Below, piece by piece: positions 1 through 12,800 of a stretch of DNA of 64,000 nt (position 1 is its first letter; each line of letters begins with the position of its first letter). Under the pieces are notes generated by a model that was not told where the DNA came from, ran no database searches, and saw nothing but the letters and a program-made list of their open reading frames with translations. The stretch lies in contig JAAOOA010000086.1 in NCBI GenBank assembly GCA_012861695.1, forward strand, positions 6,374,385 through 6,438,384, read 5' to 3'. The stretch comes from Trematomus loennbergii. Lineage: Eukaryota; Chordata; Actinopteri; Perciformes; Nototheniidae. A program made the position numbers and the translations under genes.

Positions 1-534
1 CCTCATATCTGTTCAGAAACTAGACAAAAGTTAAACAAGTACAAACCACAGACTGTCTGTGTCATGGCGAATACAGTCGCTGCTTTATTTATGTCTGGAA
101 AGGCCGTTGTTGTGAGTGTGGACGGTCGGAGCATATATTGCATTAGCTTAGCCAATCTCCATCTAGAAAACACGCATTTTAAAAGGTTTTCGCCTGCCGT
201 CTGTCTGCAGACTTGACAAAGCATTAATTCATGGTTTTACTAACCGGTATCAGTATGTTGTTACTTCGGCATCATTTTGAAAGTGTATTACAATTAAATC
301 ACGGTCAAATATGTTCATCTTGTTGTAGTTGTAGCCCCCTTGCCAGCGATTCTCTCTCTAGTTTAGCAAACTCAGCCCGACTCAGCCCTGTTTGTTGGCC
401 CCGATAGAACCACGATTTTGTCGGGCCAGAAAAGATGTGAAAAAGTGCCCCGGGCCGGAACTAGGCCTAGTGGAAACGCAACCAAAAACGGGCCCGGCAC
501 GACACGGCACGCTTAAACCGCGTGGAAATGCCCC
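1..534 (-). mobile_element. End of a PIF/Harbinger-like non-autonomous element (cut by window edge)
   Basis: This stretch is, in reverse complement, nearly the same sequence as 31516-32020. It ends at about 534 with a degenerate copy of the terminal motif GTGGAAATGCGCCA followed by TAA. The same motif bounds the complete element at 31516-33367. Only one end is visible and the rest lies upstream of the window. No coding capacity is seen. Confidence 0.7.
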
Positions 535-540
535 ATAAAG

Positions 541-682
541 TCCCTGCTCTCTAGCAGGGATGGAAAAGGGGGTAAAAAGGTTCTCATTAACTCATTTTAG
601 TTCCGGATTTTTTTGGTGTGAACGAACATTTCGGAACTATATCGGAACTAAAGTGGGAAAAGTACTGCGGTGTGAAAGCGGC
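541..682 (+). repeat. Fragment of inverted-repeat transposon (same family as 12640-13327)
   Basis: The right end reads GTGGGAAAAGTACTGCGGTG, matching the 3' end of the element at 12640-13327 (GTGGGAAAAGTACTGTGGTG). It contains the same short palindrome built on TCCCTGCT/AGCAGGGA at about 541-560. It is a truncated copy lying directly against the Harbinger-like end. Confidence 0.6.
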
Positions 683-1292
683 TACTGAGAAAGTTGGTAT
701 GCTAAAAATCACTCCTGAAGAAATCACTCTTTTTTTGGTCAACTTTTGTAAGGTAAGCATATCATTTGATATATTTTAGTGTCAGAGCACATACAGAATT
801 AGATAACTTGATGCACAAACAAAGTTTTAACAAGGGTGTAATTATTTTTTTGAAAATATGCTCAACCAACCGTTCGAATTGGCCTTTTATTGTAAAACTA
901 GCAATATGACTTTTTCAGAGTTTCAGAGATGTTTTCCAAATATGGTGAATAAATAGCTAGATTCATGGTAATATTACTAAATTTAGTACTGCCTTATGAG
1001 TTTCAGAGTGAAATAGTAATAATAATTTATAGCACCTTTCATGCATGAAATGCAGCCCAAAGTGCTTTACAAATGTAGCTAAACTTACAGTAAAGAGCTG
1101 AACTGAGCTCACCTTGTTGTATATAGTTTTTTTTGTTTGATGTGCATTCATAGCTAAGGCCTTATAGAACAATATCTAACTTTCAATAATGTTCCATCTT
1201 ATTGTTTGTAATGACAGGGGTAACATATTTCTAGTATTATAATAGTACATGGTTTGTAATTGCGATTTTCTTTCCGTTTTTATAATTGATAG
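683..1292. other. Non-coding AT-rich spacer
   Basis: No exon with conserved coding content is visible. About 1010-1085 looks like a short piece of a dispersed fish repeat (a cacctttcatgcatgaaatg-type stretch). Immediately before the transposase ATG there is a possible splice acceptor (gatag at 1288-1292). Confidence 0.4.
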
Positions 1293-3113
1293 ATGGACGC
1301 TAACCGCTTTTATGGAACAAAGCCCCGTAATCTTCTGGCTCTGATACCAGAGAATCCCCGAGATTCTGACGCAGAGAATCTCAGTGATGATGATGATAAT
1401 GAAATAGATGATCCAGAATATCTGCCCACTCTCGAAGAAGTGTGTCCTTTTGAATCTGATAATGCGGAAGCCTCCACAAGCACATCTTCAGCACCACCTC
1501 CCCGGAAGAAGAGAAGAGGGAAAAACACCCTCAAAGTAATTTCCATGGAGGAGCTAGAGGAGATCCCTGGCCCACAAGAAGGCACTGAGAGAATCTGGAA
1601 GAAGGAAGACATTGAGCAATTCCAGGTTCCTGATTCAAGGTTTGAACCCCCAGATGAAGTAAAGACACCCTTTCAGTACTTCAAAACAATCTTCACTGAC
1701 CAGATGATAGAACATATCACTCACCATACCAACCTCTACTCTGCCCAGGAGTTGGGAGACCCGATCAAGACGAGCTGTGAAGAGATAGAAGATTTCCTGG
1801 CAATACTACTCTTCATGGGTGTTTTCCACTTCCCAGCCATGGAAGACTACTGGCACGGAGCGTCACGTTTCAACTTGATTGCTGATATCATGTTGAGGAA
1901 CAGATTTCAACAGTTACGCCGGTTTATTCATTTTAGTGATAATCAGCAGTTCAATGACAGCCCAGACCGATTCCTCAAAATCCGCCCACTCTTCGAGATG
2001 CTTCGTAAGCAGTGTCTCAAGATCCCTTCCACCTACAAGCAGAGTGTGGATGAGGTCATGGTGGCATGTAAGGGCACAAGGGCTGGCAATCTCTGCCAGT
2101 ATATCGCCAACAAGCCAGACAAGTGGGGCTTCAAACTGTTCTGCCGGGCCAGTTCCTCTGGGATCATTCATGACATGCTGCTCTATCAAGGGGCGTCCAC
2201 GTTTTTCAACGTTGCCCTAAGTGAGCAGGAGCAGAAGCTACTTCTAGGGGCCAAAGTGGTGACAACGCTGTGCAAAACCATAGAACTGCCACGGCTTTCA
2301 ATCGTCTTCTGTGATAACTACTTCACCAGTTTCAACTTGATCCAGAACCTGCACTCAGGACTGGGTATCAAGTGCATCGGCACTGTCCGACAAAACCGCA
2401 ACGGTACAGCTCCCTTGATGACAGACAAAGAGCTGATGAAGAAAGGGCGTGGAGCTTTTGATTACAGATCTTCTGAAGGGGTCGTCGCAGTCAAATGGTT
2501 TGACAACAAATGCGTCAACCTTCTAAGCAATGCCTGTGGGGTCGAGCCTGTTTCGACTGTCAAGCGGTGGAGCCAAGAGGCCAAGGCAAAGATTCCCATC
2601 CCATGCCCCTCACTCATTCCTGCCTATAATGAGCATATGGGCGGGATTGATCTTTCCGACATGTTGGTCCACCTATACAAGACCCCAGCCAAGGCAAGGC
2701 GATGGTACTTTCCCCTGTTCGGATACATGCTTGACCTATCTGTCTCAAATTCCTGGCTGGTCTACAAGAGGGACTGTGGCCTGCTGAACAAGAAACCCAT
2801 GCCTCTCAAAAGGTTTCGCCTGGAGGTCGCCCACAGTTTGAAGCAAGTCAATAAGCCAGCCAAAGTCGGAAGACCCCCCTCCTCCTCACCACCACCCATG
2901 TCTCAAAATAAATACTACACCCAGACAGCTCAACAACCACCACCAAATGTGCGCTATGACAACTGTGGACATTGGCCACTTCACAGTGAGATGCGGGGCC
3001 GGTGCAAGGTCTGTCCAAAGGGAGTGTCCAGATGGAAATGTGGGAAATGCATGGTTTTTCTGTGCTTGAATGGTGGCCAGCAATGCTTTGTAGTATACCA
3101 CAAAAAATGGTAA
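1293..3113 (+). CDS. piggyBac-family transposase (PGBD-like), intact, 606 aa
   Basis: A single uninterrupted 606-codon frame. The N-terminus is acidic and serine-rich (about residues 24-70) with a basic patch near 70-77. The DDE/DDD-type transposase core follows, with the three piggyBac aspartates in their usual motifs: D253 (SVDEVMVACKG), D341 (IVFCDNYF) and D453 (MGGIDLSD). A cysteine/histidine-rich C-terminal domain (about 558-606) matches the piggyBac zinc-binding domain that contacts terminal repeats. Family members cut and paste DNA at TTAA. I could not recognise flanking terminal repeats or a TTAA duplication, so it may be a stranded or domesticated copy. It probably lies in an intron of the ZMYM4-like gene whose visible exons start at 3863. 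Its intactness contrasts with the broken frames of its neighbours, which suggests recent arrival or selection. Confidence 0.93.
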   Translation: MDANRFYGTKPRNLLALIPENPRDSDAENLSDDDDNEIDDPEYLPTLEEVCPFESDNAEASTSTSSAPPPRKKRRGKNTLKVISMEELEEIPGPQEGTERIWKKEDIEQFQVPDSRFEPPDEVKTPFQYFKTIFTDQMIEHITHHTNLYSAQELGDPIKTSCEEIEDFLAILLFMGVFHFPAMEDYWHGASRFNLIADIMLRNRFQQLRRFIHFSDNQQFNDSPDRFLKIRPLFEMLRKQCLKIPSTYKQSVDEVMVACKGTRAGNLCQYIANKPDKWGFKLFCRASSSGIIHDMLLYQGASTFFNVALSEQEQKLLLGAKVVTTLCKTIELPRLSIVFCDNYFTSFNLIQNLHSGLGIKCIGTVRQNRNGTAPLMTDKELMKKGRGAFDYRSSEGVVAVKWFDNKCVNLLSNACGVEPVSTVKRWSQEAKAKIPIPCPSLIPAYNEHMGGIDLSDMLVHLYKTPAKARRWYFPLFGYMLDLSVSNSWLVYKRDCGLLNKKPMPLKRFRLEVAHSLKQVNKPAKVGRPPSSSPPPMSQNKYYTQTAQQPPPNVRYDNCGHWPLHSEMRGRCKVCPKGVSRWKCGKCMVFLCLNGGQQCFVVYHKKW

Positions 3114-3129
3114 TGAATCTAATGCCCCA

Positions 3130-3262
3130 AAAATATATTTGTACTGTTGCACACAGATGAGCAAGTTAGGCCAACACAGGATATATACTGCGGGAAATGA
3201 TATTTCACATGTAGAATTCTTGACAATAAAGCTGACTTTGACTTTGACTTTTGACATTTGCT
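3130..3262 (+). repeat. Probable LINE 3' tail
   Basis: The stretch ends in gacaataaagctgactttgactttgacttt. That TTTGAC-repeat tail type recurs at about 11098-11118 and, in antisense, at about 62962. It follows the transposase stop closely, so it could alternatively be that gene's own 3' UTR. The AATAAA at about 3225 could serve as a poly(A) signal. Confidence 0.4.
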
Positions 3263-3862
3263 GTTAGGCCAGTTGTTTGTTGTTAGGCCAATTCAGCATA
3301 TACAGTAAGATGAGCAAGTCCTTTTTTATTGTGAAAAACACTTTTTCCATGATTCTAATATATTTGTATGAATATATCTGGTTGTATGTATTGTTCATCT
3401 TCCATAAAAGAAAAAAATGTGTTTGTTTTATTTGAGTTTGATGCATACAAATACTGAACTGTATATGATGCACTTTTACCATAGAAGGCCACCTCGACCA
3501 GTTGGTAGAGGCTCATAAAAATAAAACTGGTCAGTAAAAAAATAAAAAATTGTTTGTGGTTATTTGTGTCCCATTTGATAAAGAAATGCAAAGAAATAAT
3601 TTTTCCATAACTTTTTTTCTTGGTCTGGCGCTTTTTTAGCCAGCGTTTTCTGTTTTGTTATAAATCAATACAAAAATCCTGGAATTTCAGTATTAAATAC
3701 AAAAAAAATGTGGCATCTTCAGTATTAAATTAGATTTGAAAAAACCTGCATTGTTTAATGTTACACAAGTAGTACAGAGAACTGCTGACCCTGTAACCTA
3801 CACTTTCTGTAGTGACAGGATTATTTTCTGAAATAACATCCACTTTGTCCTCCCTCCTGCAG

Positions 3863-6800
3863 AGCAAACATGAGGTGATCCTGAGCGGTGCTGTCCACAA
3901 GCTTTGCAGCGATGCCTGCTTCAACCGTTTCCGGAAAGTCAACAAACTTTCCATGGCTGGCTGCGAAAACTGCGGCTCATACTGCCTCAAGAAATCGCTC
4001 ATGCTGAAGCTGAAGGACAGCCACAAAACTTTGTGCAATGTAGAGTGTCTGGCCAAGTACAAAGAGGTATGAATATGACTTTCAGGGTCAGACTGGTGCA
4101 GAATATGGCAAGGAGGTCATAAAACTGAATATTCAACAATGTATTGCTAATCATTTGTGGTGTCAATGGTAAAAAAGTTGATGTGTAAATATGTGAGAAC
4201 AGATTTAAACAGTTTATTTAATCACACTACAGTTTGCTTCGTACTAAGGCTACATACATTAACTAAGTGACACATTTACTACTTTTATTTTGCAGATTTT
4301 GTAGTTATAAACAAATGTGGTTCTTTCACTACTTGCAAGAGGTGAATTCCAGAAACCCTCGTTATGAGATAAACAACACATTTAAACATTACAGCATGGC
4401 TAAAGTGTGCCAAATATATAGAGACCCTCTAAACAATAGAGCACATTTACTTACCCAACTATATTAGAACAACACCCGGGGCTCCATGTTTTTCTTGAAT
4501 TCTTGTTACCGTCAATAGTGAATTGCTGAAAGTAATGCTGGCTTCATTAAAACATTTTAATATATTTTTCTGTATAATAGAACATTATGCAATAACCTTT
4601 ATTAGAAGAGTCACTGGACAAAACAAGACAGTCTGTGCTTATGTTCAGTATGAGCTACAGATGGTCTGATCCGTACAGTGTGAGCATCAAAGTTGTGGCC
4701 TGGACACGCAGATTTAAACATGTACTTAACACAAAGCAAAAGATTGTTAAAAGTCCTCAAATGTCTGTCTTGTCATTTCATAACAGAACACTAAGACCAA
4801 CCAGCCCTGCGTGATGTGTAACACTAGCCGGCCGATGGGAGAAATGATTCACAACAAGAACAGTGACAACTCAGTGAGCCTGTACTGCAGCAGCAGCTGT
4901 GTGATGGCTTTCAAGGTCCAGTCCGTCAGTGCATCAGGTACAAGAAGTTTACAAGACAGATTTACTACCTCGCTCTTGGCTGCTTTGATGTTTTAAAATA
5001 TTTGTAATACTCTTTCCTTCTCTTTTTTTGTAGGTGCTCGGGTGAGTTGTGATAATTGTGGGAAAAACACAGTCCCCGCCTACCACCTGGCCATGTCAGA
5101 TACCTCCATCAGGAACTTCTGCACTCTGCCTTGTGTCATGGCTTTTCAGGTAATGAGGTTTACTTATTAAATCACACTCTTGATTATTGTTTACATAGTA
5201 AATACAAATTTAGAGCAGGGCATATATCAATATTGTATCGATATTGTGATATTAGACACATAAGGTAAGATATCGTCTTGGATTTCTGATGTTGTTATAT
5301 AACAAGGTTCTTTTCCGGGTTTTCAAGGCTGTATACTGTAACAGCAAAGAGATGTCATTTTCTGAATATTCTTGTTCTTGCGGTTCAATTATTTGCATAT
5401 ACGCACTTAGCCAATATATCCACACAACTAATGGTTATTATCCCTACATACAATTCTTATCCTTTGTTGAAAATGTGTAGTTGGCTGTTTTGCTCATTAA
5501 TTACTCTGCCTAGAAACTCTACATGAATGAATTTTCACTCTTGTTTATTGTTTTCTGTGCCATAGGAAAGGTTCAAGAAGTCCCAGACACAGGTGAATTT
5601 TTACCAAGTTGCCCGTCGGATCACCCCAAATCCAGATCACCTCTGCCCAAAATCAGCAAGAAATCCCCAAAGCACCACTGAAACTGAACTGCTTCCAGTG
5701 TGCCCGCAACATACAATCTCTACCTGAAGTCATCCAGATCAAGGTAACAAGGTTTTTTTTGTCAAGGAACCACATTTCTCCACTTTGAAGGTTGGATGAA
5801 TCTCATCACACCACAGAAGCTGGCGGTAAACAGGAAATGCAACACGTTACTGAGAAGGTGTAACAGTATTAATCATGGACAAATCCCACATTTAGATTTA
5901 ATTGAATTCCAAGTATGTTGTTTTCTTGTAAATAGGCCCAATCCCTCTTGGGATTCCTTTTTGCTAAAACCGATAATTTGAACAGGTCTTACACTGCCTG
6001 TAAAATACACAGAAAGTGTGGTGTTGTAAAGATTGCAATGTTGGATAAACCATACATCATAATCCTGAAGAATTTGAAAAAAGTTAATTTTTGTATCTTA
6101 TCCTTGACAGTTGAGAACTTGATGTACATACTGACATGCCTAATGTTAATACCTCTGTGTGTGCAGGACCAAATGGTTTTCGTGTGCAGCATTGATTGTG
6201 CTCACGAGTTCAAGAAAGACAACAACGTGACGAGCCTGTGTGAATACTGTAAGATCGAAAAGATCACCAGAGACGCTAAGAGGATAGACAACAGAGACTG
6301 CTACTTCTGCAGCGACGGTAACCAGACAGATGGAAATATATACATACTAAAAATTGCAATAACTGTCTGAAACGATTTTTTACATACTAAGATTAAACTC
6401 TAGAATTGTAAACACTGACACAGTGGCACCAGACAGCAACAATATGGAATCTTTCAGGAAACTTAAACTGGGGAGAAGCTTTTTTTATATATATGTATAT
6501 GACAATTTTCTTTTACATTCTACAGTCAAAAATATTATAATAGTATTTGGCTAATTTAATTTCCTGATGACAATAAAAAACACATTCAAAGAATATAATT
6601 ATGTACAAGTTGTGTTGTATATGTTTAAAGAACACACTTGATGTGATAAAGCCTCCCTTCTCCTTCCTCCCAGGATGTAAGCTCCTCTTCAGACACGACC
6701 AGACTAAAAGCTGGGGGAAGCACTGTAACTCCTGCGCCTACTGCTACAGTGTGTCCAAGGAGCTGGTGACGGCTCAGTACGGAGGCTCCACCGAGGAGTT

Positions 6801-9800
6801 CTGCTCTGACGAGTGCCGCTCCAAATACACCATGCTCTTCTGCCACGTAAGCAATGCAGCTTTTAAAATCATAGGTGGAAGAAAAATAAATGGATCTAAA
6901 TGTTTATTCACTGTTTCTCTCTCAGGTTGCAAAGTGTGACACCTGCGGCCGCAAAGGGAAACTGAAGCAGAGTCTTCCCATGCTGGGAGAGGTCAAACAC
7001 TTCTGTGATCTGACCTGTCAGCTGCAGTTCTGCTGCGATAAAGTGGCCACGCAGGGAGAAATCGTCAAAGGTGTGGAATTATTTTTGCCGCTCAATTTAT
7101 TTTCCTCTAATAATGTTTTTTTAACATACAGTATTGTCCCCTCATTTGAAAAAAATATTGATCGATGTCCTTAAGGAAAAAATGCCCACGTGAAAAAGGT
7201 TACAGTAATTATTACATCAATTATTCCTGACACAATTAAAACATTTTATTCTTTTTTATTTTAATTGAATAATGATGAATTTTAATTATTTTCTGTGTAC
7301 TAAATCCTATGTCGCAGTCTGTCAATGTTTAGTAACATTGATGGTTCTGCATTTTCATTTTTTAATTGGGCAACCAAAACATTTGAATCTATTTGGCCCA
7401 TTATAAACTATTTTCAGCTGGTGGAAAATAGTCAAAACTACAACTTTGAAACCATATTCTAGATTTAAAACCTGTTAAAATTGAATGCGTGTTTTTTATG
7501 CTGTTTTAGCTGTCAAAAATTGTAGTTTTAGTAGGTTTAATTTGGCAAATTTTTGTTCTGTATTTTGGCTACACAATAACAATACTTTTTATAGGATTGG
7601 AATTTGAAAAAATAAAAATAAGCATGCGCAAAATAAAAATGTTATGAATTGTATTAGCTATATATCCCACTGGTGTTTTCCTACTTCAGGTACAGCGGAG
7701 GCCACACCCGTCATCGCCAGTGTCATCTCACTTGCAGGACCTCCAACAGAGAAATCAAACGCTTCCAACAGAACTGTCCAGACAAGTACACAACACACAA
7801 ACACAGGTATTTATGAACTATATTCAAACCTATAAGAAAGAAACATGCTATTTCCTCATTCGATTATTTTCCAGTGTTGAATGTGATGGTTTCTTACTCT
7901 GTCATTGTCTCAACAGGCACATCCTGTCATCCCAAGAGCTTTGGAAATGTAAGTTGTTGTATCTTATATGTATTTTGAAGTATTTTTATTCTGGAGTTGT
8001 TACTATTTATGTACTTCCTCCTTCAGTTTAGTGTTCAGACGGATACAGTGAACGTTCCTTCTCCTTCCCGCCCAAAAATCCTGAAGAACAAGGCCGTGCT
8101 CTGCAGACCGCTGGTGCAGAACAAAGCGATTTCCTGTAAGACGCAGACAGCCGATGTTGAAGCACAAACGGGTAACTACCAAACGTTGTTCCTATTGTAA
8201 CGACATCTCTGCTCCATAGTCAAACAAATAGACTATACACCAATGTCATTGCTGGTTTTTGTATGTAATGTTTGATAATCATGTCTGAATACGTAATAAC
8301 GGTAGCAGACCTTGAGTTGGAAAACTTGAAGTTGTTTATGAATGTTTCTACAAATGCTTTAAGTCTCTGCAAGCATATACTTTAATACAAATCAGTATTT
8401 TAATAAAAATAAAATCTTAATTAGAGACTGTTCTCCTGCAGAAGGCACCAACTGGTAAATCTAAAACTTAAAAAAACATATTATCCATTTCAATTTTCTG
8501 TTTGTGTGTGTATTGGTTTATACATCTTTGTCTTTACATACCCCTACAAATATTAAGCAGTGTTGTTTTGTACTTAATAGCCTACAATGAAATCCTTATT
8601 TCCTGATTAGCACAACTTTTGAAGGCGCTGGCCCGAAACTTCTTTATTGACCTATCCCGTCTAATTTAGATTTTACAACTCTGACATTGTCTTTATTTTC
8701 CCCCTCTCTACAGACGACATCTTTCCTAAAATCCTGATCGTTCCCGTCCCAGTGCCGGTGTATATTCCTGTACCCATGAATATGTACAGCCAGTTTACCC
8801 CCCAACCTGTGGGGCTGCCATTACCAGTATGTCAAATTCATTTTAAATAATTATTAAAAAGTAGGTGTAAGCCATCCTCCTTACAGCCCCTCACACTCTG
8901 TTACTTCCTTCCTGCCTACCCTAGGTGCCGGTACCCATGTTCCTGCCTGTGACATTGGACAGCGCTGAACGCATCTTAGAAACCATCCAGGAGATAAAGC
9001 AAAAGATCCCGTCCGACCCCTTCGAGGCAGAGCTCATCCTCATGGCCGAGATGGTGGCAGAACAACATGAGAACAGCAACAAGGAGGAGAGACCAAAGGA
9101 GAAGGTGGCGGGAAAAGACAGAAAACAAGTAACTGCTCCAGATGGTAAGAGAGAACATTTTGAGGTTTTAGTTTAGTAGGAAACATGAAAAGAAAGAATG
9201 GCATTAGGGAGCTCGGATAATCAATCTAGACAAGGGTAAAGTCACTTTTTAGCAGAGGTGGGAGTAAGTCCTACATGTGCAAGTCATGAGCAAGTCTCAA
9301 GTCTTGACCTACAAGTATCAAGCAAGTCCCAAGTCACTGTGGTGAGAGTCAAGCAAGTCAAGTCAAGTCATTGCTCAGGTCAAGCAAGTCAAGTCAAGTC
9401 ATACGAAATTCTGATGAATAAGCCCAGTTTCCGCATTTAAATCAGTTAAAAGACAGTGGTTATGAAAATGGATTAACCCACACTATGATCTTCATTACAT
9501 ACACAGTTAATCATTTGAAATCTAATTTAGACCGATGGCAATTAGATTCATATTAACCCTAGAACTGCAGACAATATAGCTAGGACTCAATCAAAAAGTC
9601 GGTTAAAAAGGCAGAATTCCAGGTAAGAAAATCATATATGGCATTTGCCATTACACATATTTAATTTAAATGTCTGTTAACACTAGAACCGCCAACAGCA
9701 TCAGCACCTACATAGATATCATTTTCAAATCATTTAATTTGTTCCTCTTCATAATTTCCTTATAAACTAAGTAGGACGATTTAAAACTCATTAATTGGGT

Positions 9801-12800
9801 TAATTTAGAAATTGCTTCAGTTTATCATCATAACAGATCAAAAAGTTCAGATTCATTTTACAATAAATCAAGGAATGATGCACTTCTACAAACAAAAACA
9901 ACATAATTAAAACATTTAAACAAACTACTAAAAGTAGATGAACTACATTATTCAAAGTTTACAGTAACTTCTGATAACACAGGGGAAATAAACGAGGCAT
10001 CTCTCTCCCTCTCTCTCTCTCCCTCTCCTGACGGCCCGTCAGTATCGGGGTTAGTCAAAATGAATCCCTTGGTGGTTCTAGTGTTCATTTACCGTTTTGT
10101 CTTCTCTTTGCAATGCTTAATCGATTTGAAACCAAGTCTAACGTAGCTTAAACTTAACGTTAGCTTTCTAGCTAACAACAACACATTCTCTGTGGGTTTT
10201 TTGTAGTGACGAATGAAGTTGGATGTTGTGGTAGTCTGTCACTGATCTTTATGCTGCAGACCCTGCATACCGCTGTTCTCTTCTTATTAGCGTCATCGAC
10301 AACATAATCCTTGAATCCAAACTTCACTATTTGTGGAGTAACGCTAGCCGCTGCCATGTTAACTGACGCTCCTGCCGTCTAGTGGGTTGCCAAGTTTGCG
10401 CGCATGGCTCTATAATCACCCAATCACGTTTTTCGAAAAAACTAAACGTAATATCTCACTACAAAAACAAACGCAAATATTTAATTTTAAACAGTCAAGT
10501 CCTTTCAAGTCATCTGTCTCAAGCTTAAGTCAAGTCTCAAGTCATGAATACCAAGTCAAAGTCAAGCCAAGTCTTTTATCAATGTTAGTCAAGCAAGTCT
10601 CAAGTCAAAAAATATGCGACTCGAGTCTGACTCGAGTCAAGTCATGTGACTCGAGTCCCCACCTCTGCTTTTTAGACATTGAATAATATATAATATGAAT
10701 TAGAGTTGCATCTTTTTTTTGTATATAACATCTTAATCTACAGAATAACTACAGCTTCAAGATCAAATGTAGTGGGGTAAAAACTTGGGGGTTAATACTC
10801 TGGAGATATCTAAAAATACTTTAGTAGGAGCACAAGAGCAAAAGACACTTTTTTTACGCTGCTATGGACAATCTGCAATAAATGCACATTTTATGGACAA
10901 TCTTGCACCAAAGATATTGATATTGAAGTGACTGTTATTTTGTATATATTGATTGTCGTGTTTTTTTTTTTATCTTAATGTGTGCATATGTGTAAATGTG
11001 TCGGTTGATTGTGTATATAGGATATACATATATACATATTTTTACACATAAACTGTATAATTTTACATTCGGGATTGTTGGAAACGTCATTTCGATCTCT
11101 TTGACTTTGACTTGACTTTTGATTGGCAATTTTTCAGGATATTATTCCAGTGTACGGAAAAGGAAAGAATTGCGTGACTCTCAAAGATAATGAAATTCGA
11201 GATAAATGTGTATCCATTACCTGTCGCATAAAATTATTTCCCTTTTAGTTTGATAAATATCATTTTATATAAATATCACGTGTCACACTATATGAAGAGT
11301 TCCTCTCATGTTTATTTCACAGATCACGCCAGTAACTACAGTGATGACTTAGACACAGAAGACTTGGCAAGTTTTCTCAATAACTGGGAGGAAGCCTCCT
11401 CTGATCCAGCTGTCAGGTCTCCCAGTCGGCCGCACGCTCACGAGAAGCTCAACCCCGTTATAGGCAATCCCCTGGGCCTGACCAATGAGCCTTTCCCCGA
11501 GCCCAACCCTGCCTTGGACATCGAAGCAGACTTCACTGTCGGTGAGGTTTGCACATTTATGGCATGCGACAACATTTTAATTTGATCTCCCCCTTGTCCT
11601 GTGTTTACAGAGGGTAGTTGAAGTGCTTGGGAAAACACATCGTTTGGTGGGCATGTCTAAAGTTTCATTTGGTTTTATTCCCAGAAATGTTGGAGAAAAT
11701 GGCCCGTTTAAGAGACGAGTCCAGGCGCACCCCGAGCCCTCCGCCTGCTACTCCAAGGCGACGACAAGCTCACAGGAAAGCCAGAAAAAAGGGTAGGTGC
11801 CTGGGGAAACAGAAAGGAGGCTGCTTGTGCATTTAAGACAAGATGGGATTGTACTTAAATGTGTAGTTAGACACTGGGAATACCTACTATATGGCTTGTT
11901 GTCTCACCCTCATTGTATTTATTTATTGGAGTCAATCTCTTCTATGTCTCCATTTTGTCTAAGGGTCGTAAGCCAAAGCGCTCGTCTAAGACAGCTGAAG
12001 TGTCGACTCAAAAGGCCGAGGCAGTAGAGGTCCCAAAACTGCAGAGTGAATATGGAGTTGAAGCCTGGAAGCGATGGATCCAGAAGAGGCCAGCTCAACC
12101 CAACATGGAGAAACCACGCTTTGGTTGTAAGTCTGGAAGTAAAGTAAATACAACCACTAAAGCCGAGACTGATAGTTATTTTACTTAACCTGATAATGCA
12201 CTAGTGTTTCCATCGAGTGAACAATATTATTTTTGGAACACTCAAATGCCAAGAGGGAAAATCCAATTGACTGAGCCACAACAACAAAAAACCTTGATGG
12301 TTGTTGTCTGTGAGAATTTCAAAAGTTTTTGACATGCTAACAAAGCAGAAAATGATTTTTTTTAATTCTGCTAAATATAAGGATTTCCTGCTTTTTTTTT
12401 TTGACTGACCAAATGTCTTAAAAGTAATTTAAAGACACCTTTGGGTTTGAGAATCTGTGATGGACATCTTCCACTTTTTTCTGGCATTTTATAGACCAAA
12501 CGATTAATTGGCAAACTAGTGCAGATAAATACATTAAAATAATTGTCTATTACTGAGCTAACTCACAGGACATAACATTTGTAATCTTGATTAACTATCC
12601 ATTTTAAGTTAAACACATTTTCGAGGCCTCAAGTCAATAGGCGCGTTCACACCGCAGTACTTTTCCCACTTTAGTTCCGATATAGTTCCGAAATGTTGCG
12701 TTCACACCAAAAAAAATCCAGAACAAAATTAGTTAATCAGAACCTTTTTACCCCCTTTTCCGTCCCTGCTAGAGAGCAGGGACTTTCGTGGGAGAAAAAG

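Noticed and set aside
1310..2189. Minus-strand open frames under the piggyBac gene
   Set aside because: They are antisense shadows of a strongly conserved transposase and show no family similarity.
3812..3862. An upstream start codon for ZMYM4 copy 1 at 3812
   Set aside because: The ATG lies in intron sequence before a clear acceptor at 3862, and the family needs many exons before this finger.
5593..5608. A very short intron (GTGAAT...ACCAAG) that would repair the frame of exon 5566-5743
   Set aside because: Sixteen bases is far below any spliceable size in vertebrates; a T-run indel explains it better.
9285..9400. Regularly spaced CAAGTC repeats resembling a small repeat array or CRISPR
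   Set aside because: Repeats are only 6 bp, spacing is irregular, the genome is eukaryotic, and they lie inside a hAT element as subterminal motifs.
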